Shown piece after piece: positions 42,672 through 54,049 of a stretch of 64,000 nt of DNA. Source of the DNA: Dryomyza anilis (Eukaryota > Arthropoda > Insecta > Diptera > Dryomyzidae). A program made the translations under genes and the position numbers. Location of the stretch: the NCBI GenBank assembly GCA_951804985.1, contig OX638132.1, positions 7,297,529 through 7,361,528 on the forward strand, given 5' to 3'. The first letter of the stretch is position 1. Each line of letters begins with the position of its first letter. Under the pieces are notes generated by a model that was not told where the DNA came from, searched no databases, and saw nothing but the letters and a program-made list of their open reading frames with translations.

Positions 42672-42700
42672 TATACCCTTTAACTCTTAGTGTAGGGTAT
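42672..42700. mobile_element. 29-bp fused ends of an ATACCC...GGGTAT element
   Basis: ATACCCTTTAACTCTTAG runs straight into TGTAGGGTAT: both inverted ends of the family seen full-size at 61719-62460, with almost no interior. Probably an extreme internal deletion product. Confidence 0.55.
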
Positions 42701-43258
42701 AATTAATAATACGTATTATTAAATATTTATAGGTCTTGCTTATTGTAATTATACACTAAGAAAACAAAGATTATTACCAGAAATATAACAGCCCTAAATA
42801 TCAAGTTATTTACAAATTATTTAGATCGTATTTGAGACAACCATCTCTCAAACATCCGTTAAATACGATAAATATTGCCAGCAACCATGATTCCAATTTA
42901 CGATTATGTACACTGTTTACCACAAAAAATTTGCGTCGAAATAATGTCCTGTGTTCGCGCATTGCAGATGAAGTTAAAAAAACACTTTATATCCATATTT
43001 TTATGTTTTTTTAACTTAATAAACTTTTTTTTTGGTCGAAATCCGCTGATAAAATGTGATATTGTAACTATTAATGTCATCCTAAAATGTCATCAATTTT
43101 GAATAAAATCTTGTGCTCGCGCATCGTCCTTGAAGTTTCAAAAGTACAAAAAAATCGAATCGATGGGGCTTTCCTGGTCCAAAACAAATTTTTTTTACCC
43201 TAAACATTCATTTATATTTCTTAAAGGAATTATTTTACTTTCGGTTGCAATGCGCGAG

Positions 43259-44126
43259 CACACCCAGAAAAAAATCATGGTAAATTGATAGTATTTCAAT
43301 AGAAAAACAATAATTTATACCATTAAAATTGGTCAATAGTATGCGTCCCATTAGTTCAGTAATATTGAAACTGTTAATACAATGTGTGGTTGTACCATAA
43401 ATTTTATAATGTGATATTTTAACTACAATAAGAAAGACCTATACAAATTTAATGATACATATTATTAATTTTATGGTATAGTCGTATTACATTTTCCTAA
43501 TAATTTATTAAAACAAAAATGTATTTTAGTTAATTTATTGTATATATTATTTTATTTAAATGTCGAAATTGATATTCACTTTTACAACACACACATAAAA
43601 AGACACTTCTTGCTGCAAAAGGTTATAACACATTTAATGTTTGCTTTGGTTTCCAATAATTGATTGTAGTACTTGATGCTGCAGTTATTTTTGAGTCCGT
43701 TGCCATAATAGAAGTTCGATGTATTATTTATTTTCTGTAATAAATAAAAATATAAATATATAAATATAATTAAATACATTGAGTCCTTACCAATGTCGCG
43801 TTTAATAATGTGGATTATTACAAAAAAATACATGCGACCATTTTGAGTAAACACGCAGAATGACGTACAAAACGAACATGTTTGTATTAGTTTTTATGTT
43901 TTTTACACCATGTTTATTATAATAGGAGGAAACCATTAAAACAACAGTATTTTTTCTATTTAAAATAATAATATTGAAATATTTAAATTCATGGTTGTGA
44001 ATTTTTCAAATACTATTGAATTAATTAAAAAACTTTTGATTTAAAAAGAAAAAACTATTAATACATGAACCATAAGATCAATGGTCGTACCATAAAGTAC
44101 TTAATAGTACATTTTCTTCTGAGTGT
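43259..44126. mobile_element. CACCCAGAAAAAAAT-end element, long copy
   Basis: Left ACACCCAGAAAAAAATCATG; right reversed ACACTCAGAAGAAAATGTAC. Near the left end lies CCATTAAAATTGGTCAATAG, shared with the 46077 and 56680 copies. About 870 bp, no convincing protein (the minus-strand frame at 43582 is AT-rich chance). Confidence 0.7.
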
Positions 44127-45672
44127 AGTATAAACTATTGATATAAATATTATATTACAATATTAAAAAAATAAAACTATTAATTGTAAGATATTTTTTT
44201 TTAAGTGCATATATTGTTCCTGCAACCATTTTATAGAATTGCAATCAATGCCTTAATTACAGAAGTAGTTATCTTTTTTTTAAGAAAACTCGATTTCCGG
44301 CAACATTTAACAAAAATCATCTTTTTTCTGTACCATGAAATGTACGTAATAAGGCCCAAAAAATTGTAAACATATTATTAACCGAAAATCACAAAGTGCT
44401 GCATGCGGTGCAATATAAATTTGGCCCTTAATTGGGCCTAATGTTATAGTGTCCGAAAAAAGTGCAGATAACATCAAAATGTAAAGTAATGATTTTTTTT
44501 TTGTTTGGCTCATCCTACCCGTTGATTGCCGTGGAGAATTTTAGAGATTGCTTGTTATTTCGTTAAATTTAACATTGTACCGACTCTTGTAGAAAAAGTT
44601 AAAAGAATGAGCAAACAAAAACAATTCCAAAATGCCAGAATGCCGAAAAAACTGCGAAAAACATTTCTCAATCAGTGAATTCCTGTCAGAAATGTCCAAA
44701 ATAAATGCAAGGCGGAGAAAACTGCATTCGACCGTCCTTCAATTGCCTTTGATGACTGTGGTTAGGTGAGGATATGTGTTCGTTTCGGGACCATGTCCCT
44801 TTTGGGCATTTTTGGCGAATTAACAAGAACCACGGTTTTCAGGCATTCAAAAGAATTTCATTGCCTATCGTAAAAACGCATCTGCAAACATCACTTAAAT
44901 ATGTAAACAGTTACGTGGCGACTTGATTTATAAAATGAAGCCTTCAGTTTTCTTATTTGCTGTTTTTTTTTTTCTTTTTAAAGTATTTTATCCTGCAATA
45001 ACGACAAACACTTTGAAATATCTGTATTAATAAATCTATCGATCATATGTAGGTTTTTGTATAATTAGCGAAATTTGCATTTATCTTCAAGTGCTCGTCT
45101 TGGCGCCGCTCCTCCGACTGCAGAATCTTGCAGACTACGGCGCTATCTTTGAAAATTGACTTCGCGGCCGACTAATATTTGCGCAGACGCAAATCCATCA
45201 ATTTTGAAGCCAGGCCTACAAAAAATAGTAGTCTCCGTCAGTGCGTCGCATGTAAACATATGTATGATGCCGCTGCGTTGAACAAAGACTTCGAGTTCGA
45301 TCTCCAAGTATTTTCTGTTATTTTCACTTTGTTATTACAAAGTGCAAATAAACATTTTAAATTTTTCTTTTAATTTTTCACGGTTATTAAAAGGGAAAGT
45401 ATCTAGCTGCGAGAGTGCCGACGAAAAGCTTTATGTCTTGGTAATAAAAATTTTAACCTTAAACCAATAAAAATTGTGAAATTATTATGAAAATCTGCGT
45501 GTTCTGTATAAATGTTATGCATCGCCAAATCGTACAATTGATTTTTATTACATGCACTTTAATATATTTTAATTAACACGAACCATCAAGCATTAATTAT
45601 AAATTTTATCATAATATCATATAACATTTTACAATAGAAAATATTTAATATTACATAAAATTAAGGTTGGTT
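44127..45672. other. Intergenic DNA, complex in 44500-45370
   Basis: 44510-44830 and 45070-45330 are less AT-rich and not repeated in the window. A 45-codon ATG frame at 44632-44769 (MPECRKNCEKHFSISEFLSE start, basic RRRK near the middle) is a weak small-protein candidate only. Nothing else is supported. Confidence 0.35.
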
Positions 45673-45960
45673 GTAGCCGCGGTAGCTCGGTGGTTAGTGC
45701 GTTGGACTGCGAGCCGAAAGGTCCCCGGTTGAAGCCTGGACTGGGGATAAAAACATTTTTCTATACCGCGCTACCTCTCGGCAGTAAATGGCAAACCTAC
45801 GAGAGTAAAACATTGACCATGAAAAGCTCTCACCCGCCGTTCGGATTCGGCAATAAACTGTAGGTCCCACCACTTTGAGTACAAATATAACAAGCACAGC
45901 TCAAAATGATGAGAGAGAGCTCGGCCTAAGTTCTTATAGGACAGTAGTGCCAAACTATTA
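45673..45960 (+). mobile_element. tRNA-derived SINE (family A), best copy
   Basis: The tRNA-like head GTAGCCGCGGTAGCTCGGTG, GTTAGTGCGTTGGACTGCGA, GCCGAAAGGTCC and B-box-like GGTTGAAGCCTGGAC is followed by a body with CTATACCGCGCTACCTCTCG, GCAGTAAATGGCAAACC, TCGGATTCGGCAATAAACTG, GAGTACAAATATAACAAGC and CTCGGCCTAAGTTCTTATAG. Other copies: 31440-31695 (reverse), 12390-12500 and 42320-42375 (3' parts). It has an internal Pol III promoter and encodes no protein. The head has decayed B-box bases (GGTTGAAGCC rather than GGTTCGAACC). Confidence 0.82.
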
Positions 45961-46076
45961 TTATTACTAGGTCACATGGGTAGTTGGTACATATAATGAA
46001 AAATTAATTATAAATAAAAATTATTGAAAAAATAAAAAGAGTTACACTTTTTTCTTTGCGTGTTGATCTTTTTGAT

Positions 46077-46350
46077 ACACCCAGTAAAAATTCTTTCAAA
46101 TCCCATTAAAATTGGTCAATAGGACAATTATTGATTTAATAGTATACAAAAATATAAATCTTTTCATATAAACTCAAAGACAATGTCATGGTATTTTCAA
46201 GTATTTTTATTTTATTTATTCTTCAGTTTAAACATTTTTAAAGCTATAAAGCCAATACAAATGTATTTTTCCGATTAAAATAATAATTTATCCTATTGAC
46301 TATTTTTAATAGTAAAAAAACTATTACTTACATAGTATTTTTTTCTGGGT
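46077..46350. mobile_element. CACCCAGAAAAAAAT-end MITE, 274-bp copy
   Basis: Left ACACCCAGTAAAAATTC, right reversed ACCCAGAAAAAAATACTATG. The interior has ATTAAAATTGGTCAATAGGA, TTGATTTAATAGTATACAAA and AATAATTTATCCTATTGACT. It is nearly colinear with 56680-56895. Confidence 0.82.
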
Positions 46351-46931
46351 TTATGCGTTTTCGGACAGAATACATTTTTTTTTTTCAAAAAATGGACTCT
46401 GCCATTATTGATCACAGGCGCCCCAATTATATCTTTAAAAAATTTGATATTTGGTATAAAAATATTGTAAGTTTTACCTTTTAAAGATAATTATTTGATT
46501 TATTATGTTGCTAGTAGTGTTGTACATTTTATTTTGCTGCAGTTAACAATTAAGCTAAAGTAAACAATTACTAAGTAAGCAGAATATGAGTTACTAATTT
46601 GGGTTAACAATGTGCTAATGGATGCCGGAACTGTGCAGAAATTCATGAGAACAGGTAGACGAAGAATGGTGGCTGGATGAGGCGCTACAAAATAGCTCCT
46701 AATAAAATGAAGACTCCCGTGGAAAAGTAACAAAAAAATAAATTTCAAGAAAAGCGTTTTCATTCACTCCATTATATCATTTATAACTGATTATTTTTTG
46801 CACAAATCGGGTTTTTGGCTACCATAATTATTTTGTAATAGCTATTTAAAGTTAGAACTATTTTTCATAAGTTATATTTTTTTTTAATTGGCTTAACTCG
46901 ATTTTAAAAAAAAATGTACTTACCCGCTTTT
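46351..46931. other. AT-rich spacer
   Basis: No gene, no matched repeat. The minus-strand 86-codon frame 46763-46503 has a hydrophobic start but no family signal. Confidence 0.35.
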
Positions 46932-47130
46932 TCCACTAAACAAAACGGTCCGTTAACGGTGCCGTATACGGAACAGTAATACCGAATAGGATTTCGTAAA
47001 CCTTCCGTTTTCTTACGAAAACGGTCCAGTGAACGGATAAAAAGGAACATCGAAACGGATTTCGAATCCGTTAAGAGTACGTTTCGACGGTACGTTAACG
47101 GACCGTCATACTGGATGAACTACGGACTCG
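46932..47130. mobile_element. About 200-bp foldback element with ACGGTCCGTTAACG arms
   Basis: ACGGTCCGTTAACGGTGCCG at 46945 is mirrored by CGACGGTACGTTAACGGACC near 47086-47103. Between the arms are CGTTTTCTTACGAAAACGGT and AACGGATAAAAAGGAACATC. A relative lies at 14358-14512. Confidence 0.78.
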
Positions 47131-47339
47131 AGTCTTAAAATATTTTTTAAAAATACATTTTTTAGTCGCACTCAGCACAAATTATTTTATAATGAAACAA
47201 ACCCCAACTAAATGTAAACTCAGATGTCCCTCAAGAATGTATTGACCTTTTTCTTTAACAACATAATTCTAAAAGGCGTGGTGACATAAAAACAGAAATC
47301 ACAATCATAGTATTCATATACTGTATAATTCCAGATATT

Positions 47340-47440
47340 ACTACTCAATACTATTTTTCCTATGGGCATCACATACATCAAGTCTATATAATTCGCTGGT
47401 GTTTATTTTGACTACATACTCAGTGTTTTTTTTAATATTC
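47340..47440 (+). repeat. ACTACTCAA-family copy 3
   Basis: TACTACTCAATAC, then GGGCATCACATACATC, TATATAATTCGCTGGTGTTT and TTTTGACTACATACTCAGTG match 7225-7345 in order. Confidence 0.55.
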
Positions 47441-47673
47441 CCAAACTCTGTGTGAAATTCATTATTTTCGGAACCACTCAACCGATTTTAAATAATTAAA
47501 AAGTATTGTATAAAGTATTCTCGAGAGAACATACAAATTTTCGAATTTATAATTTGATATATACTAAACCACTGGATATACATATTTAAAAACTTTTTTC
47601 TATTTATGACTTATGTGTTAATGGTTTATAAAAGTCTAAAAGACATATTTTGTTTGTTTAATATGTTTAAACT

Positions 47674-48346
47674 ACACTAAAGAAAAAGTGACGTAATAAA
47701 ATTAAATATAATTTAATTAAATTTGATTTAAATACTTTTTTGAAAAAAAAAAGTAATACTTCATGCAAAAAATACGCGCGTATTTGATTTCAATTCAAAT
47801 AAAAAAGTATTTAATTTTATTACATACGCATTTGCTTCATAAATAAAAAATATATATTATAGAAATATGTTTGACAATATTTATGTATGCTTTTTTAAAA
47901 GTAACCACTACAACATAATGTAATATGTGGCCATGTGTCCATCATATAGGACCACCGCGAGTGATAAAAAAAATTCTAAAAGGGTACAACAATAAAAAAA
48001 TAATAATTTTATCTGTTCCTAACCTTCTTTACATAAAATAAATAGTTTTAAAATACTACTTGACATGTTTATGATGTTGTGATTAAATTAAAATTTTATT
48101 ACCGTAATATAGAGTAATAAAAAATATTTACTTCAAATTTTATTACGTACGTAATAAATTTAAATAAAAAGTATTTATTTCAAATTTTATTACGTACGTA
48201 ATAAATTTAAATAAAACGTATTTACTTCAAGTTTAAATAAAAAGTATTTAATTTAAATAAATACTTCTATGGCTGAAAAACGTATCGAAAATATTTTAAA
48301 TATATAGTTTTTTTATATAATTTTATTACTTTTTTACCTCAGTGTA
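47674..48346. mobile_element. 673-bp element with TACACTAAAG ends and internal ATTACGTACGTAAT repeats
   Basis: Left TACACTAAAGAAAAAGTGAC then GTAATAAAAT; right reversed TACACTGAGGTAAAAAAGTA then ATAAAAT. Inside, a 53-bp unit (TTTTATTACGTACGTAATAA, ATTTAAATAAAAAGTATTTA) occurs twice with a third partial copy (48130-48250). Palindromic TTACGTACGTAA cores. No protein. Confidence 0.78.
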
Positions 48347-48736
48347 TTTATAAATTTTGATGTAAAGTCTTCAAAAATAAAAGTAAAAGTGTTCATGTCA
48401 ATATCTTTAAAACTAAGCAAAATATTTTGTAAGTGAGCACATTTTTTTAGATTTGAATGAAAGTTTTTCATAACCAAAAGAATTTTTAAAATCGAATAGC
48501 TTTTGGATTTTTTACAATTTTGAAAATAGAATCATCATTACTGATTTTTATCTCCATAACCATTAAAGAATCAATCTTCAATTTCAAAATTTCTCTTAAA
48601 ATCCTTTTAAAATTTTTAAAATCGGATCCTGTGTTCTACTCGGTCTACTCGGGCATCGAACTAAGCCCTCCCCTTCGTAGTACACTCAGCTTTATAATAT
48701 AATAATTTTTTTGTTTTTTCAATTATAAAATAACTC
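48347..48736. other. AT-rich spacer
   Basis: No gene or matched repeat recognised. Confidence 0.4.
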
Positions 48737-49512
48737 TTACCCGAGTGGAAATTTAGTTGAGAATGCGATCATTGTCCGATAAGGCAGCCTTATTTCAAAA
48801 CAGGCAATGATCAGGGGTTCACATCAGTGCCTAATTCAAAACGTGACACTATTCGAAGTTACTATCCTGATCAGGTTGCCTGATGAGGCTTCCTAATCTT
48901 ATCCTTATATAACCATAACCTTATATAATTCGATGTATATTTTAAATTTTTTGAAACTACTTTCAAACAATAAATAGTTTTGTGAATAAAATTGTCTTAA
49001 TAACTTTTGCGATGACAAAAAGTCAACGTTTTGAGTCTAAAGGCCGTTTTCACCATCTTCGGTTAAGCAATAACTGCCACTTTAACTCAGAGTTACCAAT
49101 AGAATATATGGAATTGAAACACTTAACTGGACATTGTGAAAACGGCCCTAAATGAGATATGTAAATTTTTTGAAAATTTCTTTGCATTTGAGTTGAACAT
49201 TTATTTGCTATAATATTTTATTTTATCAGAATAGTTTTGTTACCCGATTTTATTATAAAAGGTTTTTAATCATATTATTTTAATACGATATCCAACCAAT
49301 CTTTTTTAATAAGTGTCACATAAGGTTTCATTATGTATACTTTAGATCAAGATTTTTATGGATGAAGGATCAGGTTGACTTACGTGGATTTGAAATGAGG
49401 ATTAACCTAGAAGTCGCTGATCAGAAACATTTTTTTGGGATGCCTATTCTGATCGAAATAAGATCGACGGATGCGAAATAAGGCTAACCTTAACCAATTT
49501 CCACTCGGGTAA
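48737..49512. mobile_element. 776-bp element with TTACCCGAGTGGAAATT ends
   Basis: TTACCCGAGTGGAAATTTAG at 48737 is mirrored by AATTTCCACTCGGGTAA ending at 49512. Sub-terminal words such as CGATCATTG, CAATGATCAGG, CCTGATCAGG and GATCGACGGATG recur in both orientations. The partial element at 63615-64000 (CTAGTAGAAATTTGCCCGAT, GATCATTGCC, CCCGATCA) looks like a distant relative. The interior is AT-rich without a transposase. Confidence 0.85.
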
Positions 49513-49599
49513 AGGTAAAATAAAAAAGTATCAAAATAAAAAAATAAATTAAATAAACTTTAAAAATGTTGGTGTTATTTAATAGGATAACAAAAAATG

Positions 49600-51060
49600 T
49601 TGGGAGTTATTTTAATCAAGGGTTAATTCGTAGCACTATTTGATGATTGTCGTTCGTCGTCTGTCGTTGACATCGCAGATGACAGCTCCGACAAAATGTG
49701 CAATTAATAACCGCTCATTGTGTGTCGGGCACGTGACACCAATATTTTTTTTGTTAAAAACGTCGATTTCTACGTCTGCGCAGCAGCTCATCTACATGCA
49801 GTGATCTTAAAGCGATTATGATGTTGACAGCTGCTGCACCTCGTTGTTCGTTCGTGGAGGGGCCCTTTTGTCAGGCGAAAACAATGCAAACTCGTGGAGA
49901 AATAAAGCACTGCAAGGCAAGGTTGGGTAACATGAGGCAAGGTTAGTAAAAATGAGTTTTTTTTTTTATTTTTTTTGGCACATAGATGTAGACGGACATT
50001 TACTACGATCTGTGTATTGCTTTCGCTTTCAATAATTTATCATCGCGGAGCGTTGTTTTTTTTATATTTTTTTTTGTTCAACAAAAACTTTTTTTTGTAA
50101 ATTTGTAAAAGTTGCATTTAAGCACGTATATTAGTAACAACAAAAACTACAACAACAAAAGTGCTAATAGGATGCGGAGAATATGAGTTGTTTTTGTTGG
50201 CGTCATTCGTTGTTGTTGTTATTGTCATTGCCAGCAGTAACGACAGTTGTGGCACAAAGGAAAGCAATAACAAAAACATTTAACAACAAAAATTAAAAAT
50301 AAAATAAAATTTTAAAAAACCAACCTTTGGTGAAATTTGTACGCAAATTTACAATGCGTTTTTTTTACAATAAAAACAAGCTTTTTATGCCTTTTGTAAA
50401 TCTCCTTCTTTTCTTAATTTTTCTGTGAAATACTTTCGCCTTTAAAAAAAATACTTAAATTTTAATATAGATACTAAATAAATTTCGGTTAAAAGATTTT
50501 AACTAACCCACTCAACTTTTGTAGGTGTTATGCGCCCAATTGGTACAACACCTCTGCGCCCCGGGCAAATAACATTATTTGACTTCCGCGCTTCGCCGTT
50601 CGATTTCATCAGCTGTAATGTTAACTGCTTAACCTATTACTGCAGATTTTCAATAATTTCTCAAATTAGCTGCAACCGCAGAAATAAAGGCTCAGCGTGA
50701 GCAACGGTTAAAGTGCACGTGTGGGGTCGAAAAAGTTGCGCCATCGAGAACACAGCCGGACTCAGGTTTAGAAAGGGGTTGAAAGATGAACAACTATTTC
50801 TGAAAAAGGGAAAAAAATGCTGAAGAAGATATGTTTGAAGTTTGGAATTGTTATTTTGAGTTCGAAGTATTTTTCCGAACCGTTTTCCCTTGTAGAAATG
50901 TACACTATTCTGGTAAACATGACATGATTTTGTTCGTGTAACTGGTAGGGTCACGATCCGGATCTTATCACTACTTCTACTAAGGTTAAATACAACATAA
51001 ATCTGCGGTATATCATCGGTGATACTGCCAAACCGCATATTTACATTTTCGAATGCAAAA
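49600..51060. other. Complex single-copy-looking DNA, possible regulatory island 1
   Basis: Less AT-rich than its surroundings with no repeat partners in the window. It contains CAGCTGCTG and GCACGTGACA E-box-like words, CAACAACAA runs and, after a TTTTGTAG at about 50523, an open frame MRPIGTTPLRPGQITLFDFR... of 56 codons. The frame has no recognised domain. I read this stretch as candidate enhancer or intronic regulatory DNA, with an unrecognised exon as the alternative. Confidence 0.35.
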
Positions 51061-51114
51061 TAAATTTTACAGAAGAAACAAAACTATTTTGAGCCTTAAT
51101 TTTGAACTTACTGC

Positions 51115-51979
51115 ATACACAGAAATAAAATATAGTACGTATATATAACAATTGATATTAATAGCAAACAAAATCGTATTCCAATTAAAAATATGAAAGT
51201 ATTTACTAATTAATTAATTGTATTTACACATTTTTAATTAAAATATTAATAGGAATAAATTTAATATAATTTCAAAACAACTAAATCTTGAATAGTATTA
51301 ACTACTTTTATTTGTTACTTTTGATTTATTTATTTTCTTAAATTGCAACACTGTTTTTTTCTTCTGGATTTCATTTTGTTTCTTCTAACATTATTTTCTT
51401 CTACGTTGCTATTTTAAAACAGGATATTGCATTATTTAGTGTATGTTATGTTATTAAAGCATTAAATTACTCAATTTATTTTTGCTGTCAAGAATTTGAA
51501 CAAACAGCTTATGATGCTAATTTTGTTGCATATTGAATCATTAAAAAGCGAATATCAAATTTTATGTTTGACTCAATTAATTGGCCCACCTGTAGAAGTT
51601 GTGAAAACTGACTTAAAACATTCGTTAGGTTGAAAGAATTTTACATAGCATATCAAACAGTATAAATACTTATTTAATATTTCTTTTATGTTATATATTG
51701 AATTCAATTATTTTATTGATGTTAATATTGATGTTATAATTGATGTTACTAATTAATTAATTAATTATTTAAAAATTCCCAATAACAAATATAATATATA
51801 TAATAACTTTAATATCAATATGACAAAAAAGTTAATTAAAGTTTCTCCATTTAACATATTCTCATTATTATGAATTTGAATTCAATGCTACTAAAAGTTA
51901 CATCGGCTGAGTTTCAATTAAAAATTAATTGGATTGATTAACATTTTAGTTATATTTACACACTTTTTTCTGTGTGTAC
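51115..51979. mobile_element. About 865-bp element with ACACAGAAA ends
   Basis: Left ATACACAGAAATAAAATATA; right reversed GTACACACAGAAAAAAGTGT. The interior is AT-rich with palindromic TTAATTAATTAA and paired TTAATATTGATG words. The inverted match is short, so the call is moderate. Confidence 0.5.
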
Positions 51980-52114
51980 AAAATTTAGTATGTGATAACA
52001 TACATATAATGGCATTTATCTAATTCATTGGATCAACATATCATTAAAAACCCGATTAAAACACAAAATTAGAGGTAATTTTCACATGCAGTTAGGTGGT
52101 TTTGCAGAATCGTC

Positions 52115-53105
52115 GACGATATATTGGTTTTGGATATCAGTTTATTTAAATCTAACGATCTAATAAATTTTAAAATTGGAAGAAATTTCGCAACTGTTAT
52201 AAAATTTTGTTTTAAAATTTAGTAAGTATGAAATATTGTTTTGCTGGATCAACAAACAAATTTTTAATCCCAAACTAGGTAAAGAATTTTAATGTTGTGG
52301 ATGCTATAGAATGATAGGTGCACAGCTCCATGAAAGTATCGAAATTGAATAAGTTTTTCGAATTCGTTCCGATATCAAAATTGAATAAGCTCTTCGAATT
52401 CGTTTCGATATCGAAATTGAATAAGCTTTTCGAATTCATTTCGATATATAAATTGAATAAGCTTTTCGAATTCGTTTCGATATCGAGAATTCATACAATA
52501 TCGATAACGATAAAACCATTTTTATCGAGAACGCTATCATTATCGAATCGTTAACGATAGTCGATAACGATAACGAGGTTCGTTCAAACGATATCATTTA
52601 ATTATCGTTTGGTATGCTGGGATCAGTATTGAATTATTTGTCAAAAAAAAATCTGTTCAATAAAACAATTTAATAAATTTTAAAATTTGAAGAAATTTCG
52701 CAACTGTTAGAAAATTTTAAAATTTAGTAAGTATGAAATATTTTTTGCTGCTTTCAATAAACTAATTTTTAATTCCAAACTAGGAAACAATTTTTATATT
52801 GTGGATGATACAGAATGCTTGATGCACTGCTCCATGAAAGATATTTTTAAGGTAAATTAATTTAAATAGTATCAAAATTGAATAACTTTTCGAATTTGTT
52901 TCGAAATCGAAATTGAATAATTTTTCGAATTAGAGAATTCGTTTCGATATCGAGAATTCATACAATATCGATATCGTTAACGATAGAGCCATTTTTTATC
53001 GATAACGCATCATTATCGAATCGTTAACGATAGTCGAAAACGATAATAATGTTCGTTCAAACGAAATCGTTTCGAATTCGTTCCGATATCGTTTGGTATG
53101 CTGGG
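52115..53105. repeat. Two tandem copies of the ATCGATATCG-array element
   Basis: 52140-52620 and 52625-53105 each carry the body seen at 39180-39680: TTTAATAAATTTTAAAATT, GTAAGTATGAAATATT, CCAAACTAGG, CTCCATGAAAG. Each then has an array of GAATTCGTTTCGATATCGAA / ATTGAATAAGCTTTTCGAAT units (about 33-36 bp; four in the first copy) and TTAACGATAGTCGATAACGA, and ends at GGTATGCTGGGA. The open frame at 52318 (SKLNKLFEF repeats) is only the shadow of the array. Confidence 0.8.
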
Positions 53106-53224
53106 AAAAACCTTTAGAATATTATAAAGAACTTAAGGGTTTTTTTTATATTTATTATTACGGATTAATCAAAGCTCCCTATTTATTCAAAGCACAGTGT
53201 TAATCTTAAAAAAACAAGGTTGGG

Positions 53225-53600
53225 ATAAAAGAGAGGGAGAGAATTTCTCTCTTTTTTAATTTGTCAATATCAAAAATGTCGTGAAAAACAGACATAAGAA
53301 GATTATTCCACACACGTATCGTGCGAGAGAAGCAAATTCTCTGTAAAATGCGTCGTTTTGTTGAGAGCTGAGTCGACTACGAAGGGGTGGTCAAGACCAA
53401 AGGGTTTGAGGCTCAAGTAGAACAAGAGAACACGATAAGTGGTCATGTATTTCCATCAAACATGTTCCGTTGTAATACATATAAAACACGCTTACGCACC
53501 CGATTTACACAACTAATTCTTCGGTGCGCAAGAGAATCAAAAGAGGATGCAATAATTTACTTTGATGTATTCGGACCAGGAACGCCATAGAGGATTATAA
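53225..53600 (-). pseudogene. Possible LINE reverse-transcriptase C-terminal remnant
   Basis: On the minus strand near 53345-53230 a frame reads RICFSRTIRVWNNLLMSVFH followed by a basic LKKRE. This resembles the RxxxVWNxLP...FKK block found near the C-terminus of many LINE polymerases. Upstream (to 53600) the frame is broken. No RT core (YADD) is present. The plus-strand frame 53387-53590 is probably its shadow. Confidence 0.38.
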
Positions 53601-53639
53601 AGCACCAGCAATTTTAGACCGAATATAGGTTGTGTAGGC

Positions 53640-53990
53640 ACGCGTGATTCACATGAATCACGCGTGATTGTGATTGAATCTTAATTGACTCTCGTGATTG
53701 TGAGTGAGTATGACTCGAACAAAAAAAAAAAGCCCGTGAGTGACTGTGAGTAAACATTTTTCGTGAGTGAGTGTGCGTGAATCGAATATTTTGTAGAATT
53801 TAAAAACGTGATTTTAGCATGATTCACGTGAATCACGCATGATTGAATCTTTATTTATTCACGTTATTGTGAGTAAGTGTGTGTAGAACAAAAAAAGCCC
53901 GTGAGTGAGTGTAGTAATTAGAAAATACATTTAGTGAGCGTGAGTGAGTGCGTGTCAAAACACACTCACATGCCCATCTCTAGTAGAAAA
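53640..53990. repeat. Two-copy repeat of GTGAATCACG / GTGAGTGAGTG units
   Basis: 53641-53790 and 53815-53955 share GATTCACRTGAATCACGC, TGATTGAATCTT, CGTGATTGTGAGTGAGT-like words and AAAAAAGCCCGTGAGTGA. The block closes with AAACACACTCACATGCCCAT. Palindromic GATTCACATGAATCACG at the start. No gene. Confidence 0.7.
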
Positions 53991-54049
53991 ACAAGCACAC
54001 GCAAAGCATGTCTAACGTTTTAAAAACGGAGACACACCAACACATTTAA

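Larger units (their letters stand above)
41605..43258. other. Intergenic AT-rich DNA
   Basis: No gene recognised. It holds a SINE A scrap (42320-42375) and a 29-bp ATACCC...GGGTAT element (42672-42700). The open frames at 42832 and 42875 lack features. Confidence 0.4.

Noticed and set aside
45673..45745. A functional tRNA gene
   Set aside because: The B box is degraded and the same head continues into a body repeated elsewhere in the window, so it is a SINE head.
52318..52554. Plus-strand protein with SKLNKLFEF repeats
   Set aside because: Shadow of the ATCGATATCG array.
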